Source: Palsa-513 sp036510225 (GTDB taxonomy: Bacteria > Actinomycetota > Thermoleophilia > Solirubrobacterales > Solirubrobacteraceae). From it: a stretch of 64,000 bases of DNA. The stretch lies in assembly GCA_036510225.1 (NCBI GenBank), contig DATCEH010000125.1, positions 124,001 to 188,000 of the forward strand, in the 5' to 3' direction. Positions 25,089-33,831 of this stretch are shown in pieces. The notes beneath the pieces were generated by a model. It was not told the DNA's origin. It searched no databases and saw only the letters and a list, made by a program, of their open reading frames with translations. Made by a program: the position numbers and the translations under genes. How positions within the stretch are numbered: position 1 is the stretch's first letter; every line of letters begins with the position of its first letter.

Positions 25089-25990
25089 CGCAGGCGGCGT
25101 CCCAGCTCGAGCAGCCAGTCGCCCTCGGTCGAGAGGGTCACGTGGTCGACGCGCGCCCGCCTCAGCGTGGCGGTCAGCTCGGCGCGACGGCCGGCCTCCA
25201 GCTCGGCGAAGCGGTCGCGCACGCGCCGCGACGTGTCGACCTCGAGCGTGTCGCCCGTCTCGGGATCGACGACGACCAGGCGCCCGACCGCCGGCAGCTC
25301 GCTCTCGCGGGGGTCTCCGACCTCGACCGCGAGGACGGCGTGGCGGGCGCGCAGCGAGGTCAGTGTGCGGATCCAGCCGTCCTGCTCGCGGAAGTCCGAG
25401 ATCACGGCGACGAGCCCGGGGGCCTTGGCGCTCGTGGCGAGCGCCTTGAGGGCGTGGGCCAGACTGTGCGGGTTGCGGTGCCCGTCGCGGGCGACGCCCT
25501 CGGCCAACGTCCGCCGCAGCCCGAGCATCGCCGGCTTGGAGGACCGCGGCGGGATCACGTGGATACGCTCGCCGCCGAAGGTCACGATGCCGAGGCTGCC
25601 GGCCCGCCGGACGGCCAGCCGGGCGAGCACGAGCGCCGCGCCCTCGGCGACGTCGGCCTTCAGCCGGTCGGCCGTCCCGAAGGCCATCGACGGGGAGACG
25701 TCGATCGCCAGCCAGGTGACGTGGGTCCGCTCGGGGACGTGGACCCGCACGTGGGGCTCGCCGGTCCGGGCCGTCGCCGCCGCGTCGATGTTGCGGACGT
25801 CGTCGCCGGTCTCGTAGATCCGCAGCGCCGCGAGCTCACTTCCGCCGCCGACGCTGGCCGCGCGAAGATCGCCCGGTAGACCGCCGGCCGCTCGGCGGAC
25901 CATGCCGAGCCCCAGAGCATCGATCAGGGCCTGCGACATGGCTCCCGGTCCCTGCCGGGCGGCGGGGACCTCGAACGGCGCCTGGCTCAC
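25085..25990 (-). CDS. DUF58 domain protein
   Basis: 301 residues. The DUF58 signature is visible around RIYETGDDVRNIDAAATARTG and WLAIDVSPSMAFGT, a degenerate VWA-like core. GTG overlaps the moxR stop (GTGA). Always found with MoxR ATPases; role as adaptor is known only for some homologues. Confidence 0.92.
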   Translation of the reverse strand: MSQAPFEVPAARQGPGAMSQALIDALGLGMVRRAAGGLPGDLRAASVGGGSELAALRIYETGDDVRNIDAAATARTGEPHVRVHVPERTHVTWLAIDVSPSMAFGTADRLKADVAEGAALVLARLAVRRAGSLGIVTFGGERIHVIPPRSSKPAMLGLRRTLAEGVARDGHRNPHSLAHALKALATSAKAPGLVAVISDFREQDGWIRTLTSLRARHAVLAVEVGDPRESELPAVGRLVVVDPETGDTLEVDTSRRVRDRFAELEAGRRAELTATLRRARVDHVTLSTEGDWLLELGRRLR

Positions 25991-27021
25991 GCCGCCTGCT
26001 CCGCGGCCCGGCTCATGTGGTCCTCGGTGGGGAGGGCGACGCCGGCCAGGATGCGCGTGATCAGCGCGTCCGCGGTCACACCGTCGCTCAGCGCGTCGTA
26101 GGACAGCACGAGGCGATGGCGGAGCACGTCGGGGGCGAGGTCGCGGAGATCCTGGCCGGTGATGTGGCGCCGGCCGCGGAACATCGCGAGCACGCGGGCG
26201 GCCCGGACGAGACCGAGCGAGCCGCGGGGGCTGGCGCCGAACTCGATGTACGGGGCGATCTCCTTGAGGCCGTAGGCACCCGGGTCGCGCGTCGCGGTGG
26301 TCAGGGCCACGGCGTAGCTGATCATCTCCCGGTCGACGAGCACCCCGCGGGCGGCCGCCGAGATCCGCTCGAGGTCCTCGAGGCTGAGGCGCTGACCGAC
26401 GGTCGCCGGGACGCCGAGGCTCCGGCCGACGACGGCGGCCTCCTCGCCGAAGGACGGGTAGCCGACGACGATCTTCATCAGGAAGCGGTCGACCTGGGCC
26501 TCCGGCAGGGCGTAGGTCCCCTCCGACTCGATCGGGTTCTGGGTGGCCATGACGAGGAACGGACGCGGCACCGGGTAGGTCGTCCCGCCGATCGTGACCT
26601 GCTGCTCCTGCATCACCTCGAGCAGCGCCGACTGGACCTTCGCCGGGGCGCGGTTGATCTCGTCGGCGAGCACGAAGTTCGCGAACACCGGCCCGAGGTC
26701 GATGTCGAAGCGGCCGGTGTCAGGCCGGTAGATCCGCGTCCCGACGAGGTCGGCGGGAACAAGATCGGGGGTGAACTGAACGCGGTTGAACGACCCGCCG
26801 ACGACCTGGGACATCGTCTTCACGGTCAGCGTCTTCGCCAGGCCGGGGACCCCCTCGAGCAGGACGTGCCCGCCGGCGAGCAGGCTGACCAGCAGGCGCT
26901 CGAGCATCGCGTCCTGGCCGACGATCACCCGCCTGATCTCCGAGAGGGCCTCCTGGAGCTGGCTGCGCGGGTCGTCCCAGAGCGTTGGGGAATCTCCGGG
27001 TCGGTCGTCGAAGTCGGTCAT
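25987..27021 (-). CDS. MoxR-family AAA+ ATPase
   Basis: 344 residues. Walker A GVPGLAKT (lysine before Thr), Walker B LADEINRAPAKVQSALLEVM, sensor 1 ATQNPIESEGTYALPEAQ, and the C-terminal lid containing SPRGSLGLVRAARV. MoxR proteins act as chaperones for the VWA partners encoded on either side. 110 nt separate it from the upstream VWA gene. Confidence 0.96.
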   Translation of the reverse strand: MTDFDDRPGDSPTLWDDPRSQLQEALSEIRRVIVGQDAMLERLLVSLLAGGHVLLEGVPGLAKTLTVKTMSQVVGGSFNRVQFTPDLVPADLVGTRIYRPDTGRFDIDLGPVFANFVLADEINRAPAKVQSALLEVMQEQQVTIGGTTYPVPRPFLVMATQNPIESEGTYALPEAQVDRFLMKIVVGYPSFGEEAAVVGRSLGVPATVGQRLSLEDLERISAAARGVLVDREMISYAVALTTATRDPGAYGLKEIAPYIEFGASPRGSLGLVRAARVLAMFRGRRHITGQDLRDLAPDVLRHRLVLSYDALSDGVTADALITRILAGVALPTEDHMSRAAEQAA

Positions 27022-27130
27022 CGGGCTGGTCTCCTTGAGGGTCTCGCGCGGGCCGCGCGTCGTTTGGTTGCGAGCAGGGGTTCGTCGATCGTCGGGCCGG
27101 TGCCGCCCTGGTCTGCCGGGGCCGGGGAGA

Positions 27131-28093
27131 TCAGATCAGCCTGCCGAACATGGTCAGCGAGAGCGTGCTCCCGAGCAGCAGGAGGGCCAGGCCGGCGCCC
27201 ACGAAGTCGGCGGTCACCTGACGCGGGACCTCGTGGTGGGCGAGGCGCCTGCCGAGATCCTGGTAGATCACGCTGAGCCCGCCGGCGTTCGTCGCGTCGA
27301 AGGCCTGCCCGCCCGAGGCCTTGGCGATCGAGTCGAGCGTGCTGGGGTCGACCGGGGCCGCGACGATCTTCGTGGTCCCGTCCTTGCGCCGGACGTCGAT
27401 CGTCCCCCCGGGAGTCCCGAGGGCGACGGTGTAGACGGGGATGTTCGCCCGCTTGGCCTGCTGGGCGGCGACGACCGGATCGACGCCGCTCTCGCTCTTG
27501 CCGTCCGAGAGCACGATCATCGCCGCCGGCGCCTGCTTCCCGGTCACGCCGACCCGATTGCGGTTGAGCACGGCGACGCCCTCCTCGACGGCATTCCCGG
27601 TGGCCGTCCCCCCGGAGATCTTCAGCTGACCGAGCGCGGCGAAGGTCCGCAGGCGGTTGGTGCTCGGCAGCGCGAGCACGGTCGGCGTCTGGTTGAACTC
27701 CATCACCCCGACCGAGACCGACTTCGGCGCCCCGAGCACGAAGGCGTTGGCCGCGTGCTGGGCGGCGGTGATCCGGTTCGGAGCGATGTCCGTCGCCTGC
27801 ATCGACCCGCTGACGTCGGTCGCCAGGAGGATCGACAGGTTGCCGACCGGCTCGGAGACCCTGATCGTCGGCCGGGCGGCGGCGGCGACCAGCACGGCGA
27901 GCGCGACGGCGAGCGCGGCCATCGGGATGTGCCGGCGCCAGCCGGGCCGGTGCGGCGCCACGGAGGCGACCATCGCCGGGGCGGCGAACGTCCCGGCCAC
28001 GTTGCCGCGCTGGCGCTGACGCACGACGTAGAACGCGACGAGCGCGGCGACGGCGAGCAGCCCGAGCAGGACCAGGGGCGCGCCGAAGCTCAC
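27131..28093 (-). CDS. VWA-domain membrane protein (BatA-like), second copy
   Basis: 320 residues with the same layout as the protein at the other end of the operon: two N-terminal helices, a VWA domain with MIDAS motif TDVSGSMQATD, GGTATGNAVEEG and VLSDGKSESGVDP, then a C-terminal helix. The two share patterns throughout and probably arose by duplication. GTG start. First gene of the four-gene cluster; about 190 bp upstream (28094-28286) hold no recognised gene. Confidence 0.9.
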   Translation of the reverse strand: MSFGAPLVLLGLLAVAALVAFYVVRQRQRGNVAGTFAAPAMVASVAPHRPGWRRHIPMAALAVALAVLVAAAARPTIRVSEPVGNLSILLATDVSGSMQATDIAPNRITAAQHAANAFVLGAPKSVSVGVMEFNQTPTVLALPSTNRLRTFAALGQLKISGGTATGNAVEEGVAVLNRNRVGVTGKQAPAAMIVLSDGKSESGVDPVVAAQQAKRANIPVYTVALGTPGGTIDVRRKDGTTKIVAAPVDPSTLDSIAKASGGQAFDATNAGGLSVIYQDLGRRLAHHEVPRQVTADFVGAGLALLLLGSTLSLTMFGRLI

Positions 28094-28286
28094 CGCCCGT
28101 GCACCGCATGCTCGCCGGCCTCGGGCCGCCAGTCGGGGTAGTTCATCGCGGTCATTTCATCAACCCTTCCTGAGCGGCGGCTTCAGCTCGGGTTAGCGGG
28201 TGCTAAGTTCGGCCGGGGCGCCGTCCGCCGGGGTGGGGCTGCCCGGGCGCGGTCGCCGGCGGGTCCACGGGCGGGGTCTCCCGGCC

Positions 28287-29435
28287 TCAGGTGAACGCCC
28301 CGGCCAGCGCCGAGACCAGGCCGACGAGACCGTCCGGGCCGCCGGCGCCCGACATCTGGCGGGCGCGGCCGGGTCGATCGCCGAGTTGACCGACGGCGTC
28401 GAGCTCGGCCGCGCAGCCGAGCTCCTGCGCGTGGGGCCGGCAGGCGGCGAGCGTCTGCGCGAGCACGTCGCGGGCTGGCATCCGACAGCCGGCGGACGGG
28501 ACGATCAGCTTCGCCTCGATCCCGTCACGGGCGGCGAGGAAGCGGTTCTCGGCGAGCACCTCGGGCGCGCCGACCAGGTCGGGCGAGGCGAACCCCTCCT
28601 CGACCTCGAGCCGCACGAGGCTCTGGACGAGCGCGACGAGACCGGCGGCGTCGGCAGTCGTCGTCTGGGCATCCATGATCCGGACCTCGATCGTCCCGAA
28701 GCGTGGTTGGAGGCGGACGTCCCACCAGAGGAAGGTCGGCTCGGGAAAGGCGTCGCACCGGAGCAGGAGGTCGATCGCCTCGACGTACTCGCCGTAGTCG
28801 GCGAACGCCCGGGGTATGCCGACCCTCGGGAACGCCTGGAAGAGCGGCGTCCGGGCCGACGCCAGGCCGGTGTCCCGGCCCTGCCAGTAGGGCGAGTTCG
28901 CCGACAGGGCGAGCAGCAGCGGGAGATGCGCGCGGATCCGGTTCAGCGCACGCAGGGCGTCCTCGGGGTCGGCGACGGCGACGTGGACGTGGAGTGCGAA
29001 GGTCGGCTCCCGGCGGGCGAGCTCGCGCATCGAGCCGTGGAGCATCCGGTAGCGCTCGCCGGCGGAGATCTGCGTCTCCTGCCAGACCGCGAACGGGTGC
29101 ATGCCGGCAGCCGCGGCCTGCAGGCCGAACGGGGCCAGCTCTCTCGTGAGCTGCTCACGCAGGTCATGGAGCTCGGCGATCCCGCCGGCGACGCCGCGGT
29201 GGACGCCGGTGCGCAGCTCGAGCGCCGAGCCGTGGGTCTCCGCCCCGACGTGGGGCTCGAGCTCCGGGCTCAGGGCCGGCAGGAGCTCGTCGATCGCGGC
29301 CGTCAGGGCCCACCCGATCGGGTCGAGGAGCATCACCTCCTCCTCGATGCCCACCGTCCACGCAACGCCCCCGCCGCCGGGGTTCCACTCGGCCCAGGCG
29401 GGTCGGCGCTCGGGCCGGGCCGCGTCGGTTGACAC
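28287..29435 (-). CDS. Glutamate--cysteine ligase 2 (YbdK/GCS2) family carboxylate-amine ligase
   Basis: 382 residues. The GCS2 core reads WTVGIEEEVMLLDP (ATP/metal glutamates), GAETHGSALELRTGVH, AAAGMHPFAVW, FALHVHVAVAD and LFQAFPRVGIPRAF, ending with the VEVRIMD-type strand (FGTIEVRIMDAQTTTADA). The family forms gamma-glutamyl or other amide bonds without a fixed product. GTG start at 29435, 22 nt after the amidotransferase stop. Confidence 0.9.
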   Translation of the reverse strand: MSTDAARPERRPAWAEWNPGGGGVAWTVGIEEEVMLLDPIGWALTAAIDELLPALSPELEPHVGAETHGSALELRTGVHRGVAGGIAELHDLREQLTRELAPFGLQAAAAGMHPFAVWQETQISAGERYRMLHGSMRELARREPTFALHVHVAVADPEDALRALNRIRAHLPLLLALSANSPYWQGRDTGLASARTPLFQAFPRVGIPRAFADYGEYVEAIDLLLRCDAFPEPTFLWWDVRLQPRFGTIEVRIMDAQTTTADAAGLVALVQSLVRLEVEEGFASPDLVGAPEVLAENRFLAARDGIEAKLIVPSAGCRMPARDVLAQTLAACRPHAQELGCAAELDAVGQLGDRPGRARQMSGAGGPDGLVGLVSALAGAFT

Positions 29436-29457
29436 GGCGGTGTCGATCTCCGGGCTC

Positions 29458-30231
29458 CTATGCCAGGGACGCCGCGGGCGCCCCGATGACGTAGGCGTCC
29501 GCGGCGTGCACGAGCGCCGTGAAGAGGTCGCGCTCGCGGCGCTGGGCGACAAGCGTCTCGGCGTGCCACTGGACGCCGAGGACGAACGCCCGGCCGGGGG
29601 CCTCGACCGCCTCGATCGTCCCGTCGGGGGCCCAGGCGACGGCCCGCAGGCCCCGTCCGAGACGGTCGACCGCCTGGTGGTGAAAGGAGTTGACCGCGAG
29701 CGTGGCGGTCCCGACGACGCTCGCGAGCAGGCTGTCCGGCTCGATCGTCACGTCGTGCGAGGTCCGCTCACCGGACATGCTCTGGCGGTGGTGGATCGTC
29801 CCGTCGGTGATGTCGGGGAGATGTTGGTGGAGGGTGCCGCCGCGCGAGACGTTGATCGCCTGGGCGCCGCGGCAGATTCCGAGGATCGGGATTCCCAGGC
29901 GGTCGGCCCGGCGGGCGAGCGCGACCTCGAAGGCGTCGAGCTCGGGCTCGGTCGGCCCGAGCATCGCGTGGCCGCGGGCACCGTAGGCCTCCGGGTCGAG
30001 GTCCGGGCCGCCGGAGAGCAGCAGGCCGCAGAGCCTGCCGACCAGCGCGCCGATCGCCCGCGGGCGCAGCGGCGGCAGCACGACCGGGACCCCGCCAGCC
30101 TGCTCGACCGCCTCCAGGTAGCGGATCCCGAGTGCCATCTCGGTCTGCTCCGGCTCGCCCTGGGGGGTCGTCTCGATCTGGTGGCGGTGGCGCAGCTCGG
30201 AGGTGGTCACGCCGATCAGCGGGCGACTCAC
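29458..30231 (-). CDS. Class I glutamine amidotransferase-like peptidase (C26, gamma-glutamyl hydrolase type)
   Basis: 257 residues. PLIGVTTSELR start, nucleophile elbow GICRGAQAINVSRGG with the cysteine, and the catalytic His-Glu in FVLGVQWHAE. Resembles gamma-Glu-GABA hydrolase (PuuD). The GTG start overlaps the stop of the ATP-grasp gene (GTGA). It sits between two amide-bond-forming enzymes, suggesting a gamma-glutamyl intermediate that is cleaved. Confidence 0.9.
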   Translation of the reverse strand: MSRPLIGVTTSELRHRHQIETTPQGEPEQTEMALGIRYLEAVEQAGGVPVVLPPLRPRAIGALVGRLCGLLLSGGPDLDPEAYGARGHAMLGPTEPELDAFEVALARRADRLGIPILGICRGAQAINVSRGGTLHQHLPDITDGTIHHRQSMSGERTSHDVTIEPDSLLASVVGTATLAVNSFHHQAVDRLGRGLRAVAWAPDGTIEAVEAPGRAFVLGVQWHAETLVAQRRERDLFTALVHAADAYVIGAPAASLA

Positions 30232-31646
30232 CTCAGCACCCAGGTGTCCTTGGCGCCGCCGTTCTGGGAGGAGTTGACGACGAGCGCACCGGCCTCGAAC
30301 GCGACCCGCGTGAGGCCGCCGGGAATCACGTCGATCTGCTCGCCGCGGGCCATCACGAACGGACGCAGATCGACATGGCGGGGCTCGAGCCGGCCGTCGC
30401 AGACGGTCGGCTGGCGGGAGAGCAAGACCATCTCCTGCGCAACATAGAGCTCCGGGTGCGCGCGGACCTCCGCGGCGATCCGGGCGACGCACTCGGGCCT
30501 GGCGTGGGGGCAGACGACGATCCCGGAGCCGCCCTGTCCGCCGCGCGGTTTGATCACGAGCTCGTCGATCCGCTCGAGCACCATCGCATGCTGGTCCGGC
30601 CGACTCAGGTCATACGTCGGAATCGACGCGAGCAGGGGCTCCTCCCCGAGATAGAAGCGGACGATGTCCTCGACGTAGGCGTGGAGCAGTTTGTCGTCGG
30701 CGAGGCCGGTCCCGAACGCGTTGACCAGCGAGACGCGGCCGCCGAGCAGCGCTTCGCGGACGATCTCGCCGAGCGGGGTCGGCCGGCCCGACCGGTCATA
30801 CAGGCGGTCCTCGTCGGTGCGCCGGTAGATCACGTCGACCGGTCGGTGGCGCCCGGCGACGAGGGCTTGCACGCGACCGCCCCTCGAGCGCAGGTCGGTC
30901 GGCTCGACGAGCGGAACGCCGAGCGCCGCGGCGATCGTGCGGTGCTCGTAGTGGGCCGCGTTGTGCGGCCCGTCGCTGAGCACGACGACCGTCGGCTCCT
31001 CGACGCCGACCGGCGCCGCCGCGAGGATCGTGAGCCGGAGCGTGGCGAAGGCCTCGTCGAGCGAGCGGACGTCGAGCCCGTCGGGGACGGGGAGATTGCG
31101 GGTGATCGCGGCTCGCGCGGCGATCGCGTAGGCCAGGCCCGACGGCGTTCGCAGGTTGTCCTCGAGCACCTTGAACTCGCCGTCGGGGTCGCGGACGACG
31201 TCGAGTCCGGCGAGCGGGATCCACTTCGTCGGGGGATGGTCCAATCCGACGAGCTGGGGCTCGAAGTACTCGGCGGTCGTGATCGCCTCAGACGGGACGA
31301 CGCCGGCCGCGACGATCCGCTGCGGGCCGTAGGCGTCGTCGACGAAGCATTCGAGCGCTCTGACGCGCTGGGCGAGGCCGGCCGCCAGCGGCGCCCACTC
31401 GGCGGCGCTGATCAGGCGTGGGACGGGGTCGACGCGGAACTCGTCGTCGTTGCCGCCCGCTCGGAAGGTGACCCCCTGGTCGCGCAGGTCGCTGGCGACG
31501 GCGTCGGCGAGGCGGGTCAGATCGATTCCGGCGAGAGTCGTGTCGATGGGTCCTCGAAGATCCTCGTGTGGGGGTTGGCCGCTGCGCCCGCGCGACATCG
31601 TCCGGCGGGTGCCAGTCGTCTGGTTCCCGGTTTCGGCGGACGCCAT
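30228..31646 (-). CDS. Circularly permuted ATP-grasp type protein
   Basis: 472 residues. Family features: RLISAAEWAPLAAGLAQRVRAL, ECFVDDAYGPQRI, FKVLEDNLRTPSGLAYAI, VDVIYRRTDEDRL, ANAFGTGLADDK-type loop (VNAFGTGLADDK), ELVIKPRGGQGGSGI for ATP binding, and a C-terminal HVDLRPFVM and NSSQNGGAKDTWVL. These enzymes probably ligate peptides or amino acids. Usually paired with alpha-E and transglutaminase proteins; here the partners are GCS2 and C26. Start ATG 31646; a shorter start is possible because the first ~35 residues are low-complexity. Confidence 0.9.
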   Translation of the reverse strand: MASAETGNQTTGTRRTMSRGRSGQPPHEDLRGPIDTTLAGIDLTRLADAVASDLRDQGVTFRAGGNDDEFRVDPVPRLISAAEWAPLAAGLAQRVRALECFVDDAYGPQRIVAAGVVPSEAITTAEYFEPQLVGLDHPPTKWIPLAGLDVVRDPDGEFKVLEDNLRTPSGLAYAIAARAAITRNLPVPDGLDVRSLDEAFATLRLTILAAAPVGVEEPTVVVLSDGPHNAAHYEHRTIAAALGVPLVEPTDLRSRGGRVQALVAGRHRPVDVIYRRTDEDRLYDRSGRPTPLGEIVREALLGGRVSLVNAFGTGLADDKLLHAYVEDIVRFYLGEEPLLASIPTYDLSRPDQHAMVLERIDELVIKPRGGQGGSGIVVCPHARPECVARIAAEVRAHPELYVAQEMVLLSRQPTVCDGRLEPRHVDLRPFVMARGEQIDVIPGGLTRVAFEAGALVVNSSQNGGAKDTWVLR

Positions 31647-31765
31647 TCATCATTTTCAGGGCCGGCGGTGGCCCGGGCGTTGGCCCGGCGTCCAAAAGTC
31701 GCGGTCGGTTTATGGACCGCCGGTCGCCGGGCGACGCCGGACGACCCCGGACGAAGCCGGCGCGC

Positions 31766-33193
31766 TCAGGCGGGGGTCGCCGCGCGGTCGGGCTTTTCGC
31801 GGCCGTCGAGGCCGGCCCGCAGCGGGGCGCCGTCAGGAAGCGGGGAGGCCCGTCGCCGCGGCGGGCCGATCGCGGCGAGCACGACGCCGGCGGCGGCGGC
31901 CGTGCCGGCCATCAGCTGCCAGGCCGGGTGGAAGTCTCCGGCCACCGCCGGGGTGCCGAGCAGGGCGACGAGGACTGCGATGCCCAGCGCCGAGCCGATC
32001 TGGCGGGCGGTCGTCTGGACGGCGATCCCGGTCGCCAGCCGGGCCGGCGGGAGTGCGGCGGCCGCGGCGCCGGTCAGCGACGGGAGCACGAGGCCGACGC
32101 CGAGCCCGCCGATCATCATGCCCGGAAGGAAGTCCGCCGCGAACGACGGGGCGTCGCCGAGGAAGCCAAGCCACCAGAGCGCCCCGGCCCCGAACACGAG
32201 GCTGCCCAGACCGCCGACCGGGCCCGGGCCCAAGCGGGCTCCCAGCCTGGCTCCGGGGACCGCGAACGCGGCGGCCGTGGCCGGCCCGGGCGCGATCATC
32301 AGGCCGGCCGTGAGGATCGGCTCGTGCCAGGGCCCGGTCAGGAACAGGACGCTGCCGAGGAGCATGCCGGCGAAGCCCATGTAGAAGACGATCGATCCGA
32401 TCGCGGCCAGCCGGAATGCGCGGACCGCGACGATCGCGGGCTCGACGATCGGGGCCGGATGGATGGCGCTGCGGCGGGCGACGCCGGCCAGCGTGCCGAG
32501 CGCGACGGCGGCGAGCCCGACGACGCGGAGGCTCGCCCAACCCCACGTCGGCCCCTCGACGATCGCGACGACCAGGGCGCCGACCCCGGCGCTGAGCAGT
32601 ACGGCTCCGAGCAGGTCCGGTGCGACGACGTCGGGATGGCGGATCTCACGCAGCTCGCGCCAGCCGAGCGCGAGCACGGCGAGTCCGATCGGGACGTTGA
32701 CCAGGAACACCCAGCGCCAGCTGGCCGCGACCAGCAGTCCGCCGAGCGGGGGCCCGGCGGCCGCGGCGACGCCGCCGATCGCCGCCCACGCGCCGATCGC
32801 GATGTGGCGCTGCTCGGGCGGGAACTCCGGGAGGAGCAGGCCGAGCGTCGCCGGCAGCAGCAGGGCGGCGCCGGCCGCCTGGACGATCCGGGCACCGATC
32901 AGGACGTCGATCGACGGAGCGGCCGCGCACGCCGCGGAGGCGGCTACGAAGATGCCGAGGCCGAGCAGGAACGATCGTTTGCGCCCGAACGCGTCAGACC
33001 AGCGCCCGGCGGGAACGAGCAGCGCGGCGAAGACGATCGCGTAGGCACTGAGGATCCACGACAGCGAGGCCAGGCTGACGCCGGCGAAGTCCCGGCGGAT
33101 GTCCGGGAAGGCGATGTTCACGATGAAGAGGTCGAGGCTCGACATGAAGACTCCGACGCCGACGACGATCAGGACCTTCCACTTGCGCTCCAT
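31766..33193 (-). CDS. MFS multidrug exporter, DHA2/EmrB-QacA family
   Basis: 475 residues, about 14 membrane helices. DHA2 signatures: MSSLDLFIVNIAFPDI (motif D1 LDxTVvNVALP region), GRWSDAFGRKRSFLLG (motif A) and GPPLGGLL (motif C). ATG with GAGGAG upstream. Divergent from an hxlR-type regulator with a shared operator region, so it is probably controlled by it. Confidence 0.93.
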   Translation of the reverse strand: MERKWKVLIVVGVGVFMSSLDLFIVNIAFPDIRRDFAGVSLASLSWILSAYAIVFAALLVPAGRWSDAFGRKRSFLLGLGIFVAASAACAAAPSIDVLIGARIVQAAGAALLLPATLGLLLPEFPPEQRHIAIGAWAAIGGVAAAAGPPLGGLLVAASWRWVFLVNVPIGLAVLALGWRELREIRHPDVVAPDLLGAVLLSAGVGALVVAIVEGPTWGWASLRVVGLAAVALGTLAGVARRSAIHPAPIVEPAIVAVRAFRLAAIGSIVFYMGFAGMLLGSVLFLTGPWHEPILTAGLMIAPGPATAAAFAVPGARLGARLGPGPVGGLGSLVFGAGALWWLGFLGDAPSFAADFLPGMMIGGLGVGLVLPSLTGAAAAALPPARLATGIAVQTTARQIGSALGIAVLVALLGTPAVAGDFHPAWQLMAGTAAAAGVVLAAIGPPRRRASPLPDGAPLRAGLDGREKPDRAATPA

Positions 33194-33233
33194 GGTGCTC
33201 CTCGCCCGAGACTGCGTTGCATGACAGGACCCG

Positions 33234-33279
33234 AGTGTACAGACCGGAGTTGTGTGACGCAACTGATAGCTGGTAGTGT
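33234..33279. promoter_or_regulatory. Divergent promoters and palindromic operator for hxlR and the MFS gene
   Basis: On the minus strand TTGCGT (33262-33257), a 17-bp spacer and TACACT (33239-33234) form a good promoter for the exporter. On the plus strand TTGTGT (33250-33255), 18 bp and TAGTGT (33274-33279) would start transcription at about the regulator's ATG, giving a leaderless mRNA. The inverted repeat AGTTG-N7-CAACT (33248-33264) overlaps both -35 boxes, well placed for repression of both. Confidence 0.65.
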
Positions 33280-33286
33280 GGTTCGC

Positions 33287-33778
33287 ATGCTTGGCCGGGA
33301 CTACGCGGGCCAGACCTGCTCGATCGCGCGAACACTCGAGGTGATCGGCGAGCGGTGGACGATGCTGATCGTCCGGGACGTCTTCGTCGGCCTGCGCCGC
33401 TTCGACGACATCCAGGCGGACCTCGGGGTCGCGCGCAACGTGCTCGCGTCCCGGCTCGGGCGCCTCGTCGAGTCCGGCGTGCTCGAGAAGGTGCCCTACC
33501 AGGAGCGTCCGACCCGCCACGAGTACCGGCTGACCGACAAGGGGCGCGATCTGTGGCCGGTGATGGTCGAGCTCGTCCAGTGGGGCGACCGGCACGCCCC
33601 GGCGCCCGCCGGCCCGCCGGCCGTCTACCGCCACCGGGGATGCGGCGGAACGCTCGGCAGCGGCCGACGATGCGAGGCCTGCGGGGCGGTCCTCGAGCGG
33701 ACCGAGGTCACGGTCGAGGCCGGCCCGGGAGCCGCGGCCGATCACCCGATCCGCCGCCGTCTCGCGCCCGCCGGCTGA
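33287..33778 (+). CDS. HxlR-family winged-helix transcriptional regulator
   Basis: 163 residues. The HxlR core covers residues 5-105: CSIARTLEVIGERWTMLIVRD, RRFDDIQADLGVARNVLASRL and the wing YQERPTRHEYRLTDKGRDL. A redox- or ligand-sensing cysteine is at position 11. The C-terminal extension (GCGGTL...CEACG) resembles a zinc ribbon with three or four cysteines. It probably represses the divergent exporter. ATG 33287 chosen over the in-frame GTG 12 nt upstream because it starts the conserved domain. Confidence 0.9.
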   Translation: MLGRDYAGQTCSIARTLEVIGERWTMLIVRDVFVGLRRFDDIQADLGVARNVLASRLGRLVESGVLEKVPYQERPTRHEYRLTDKGRDLWPVMVELVQWGDRHAPAPAGPPAVYRHRGCGGTLGSGRRCEACGAVLERTEVTVEAGPGAAADHPIRRRLAPAG

Positions 33779-33831
33779 GCGGGGGCGGACCGCTGGACGC
33801 GGCGCGGGCCGCCGGTGGGGATGATCTCGGG

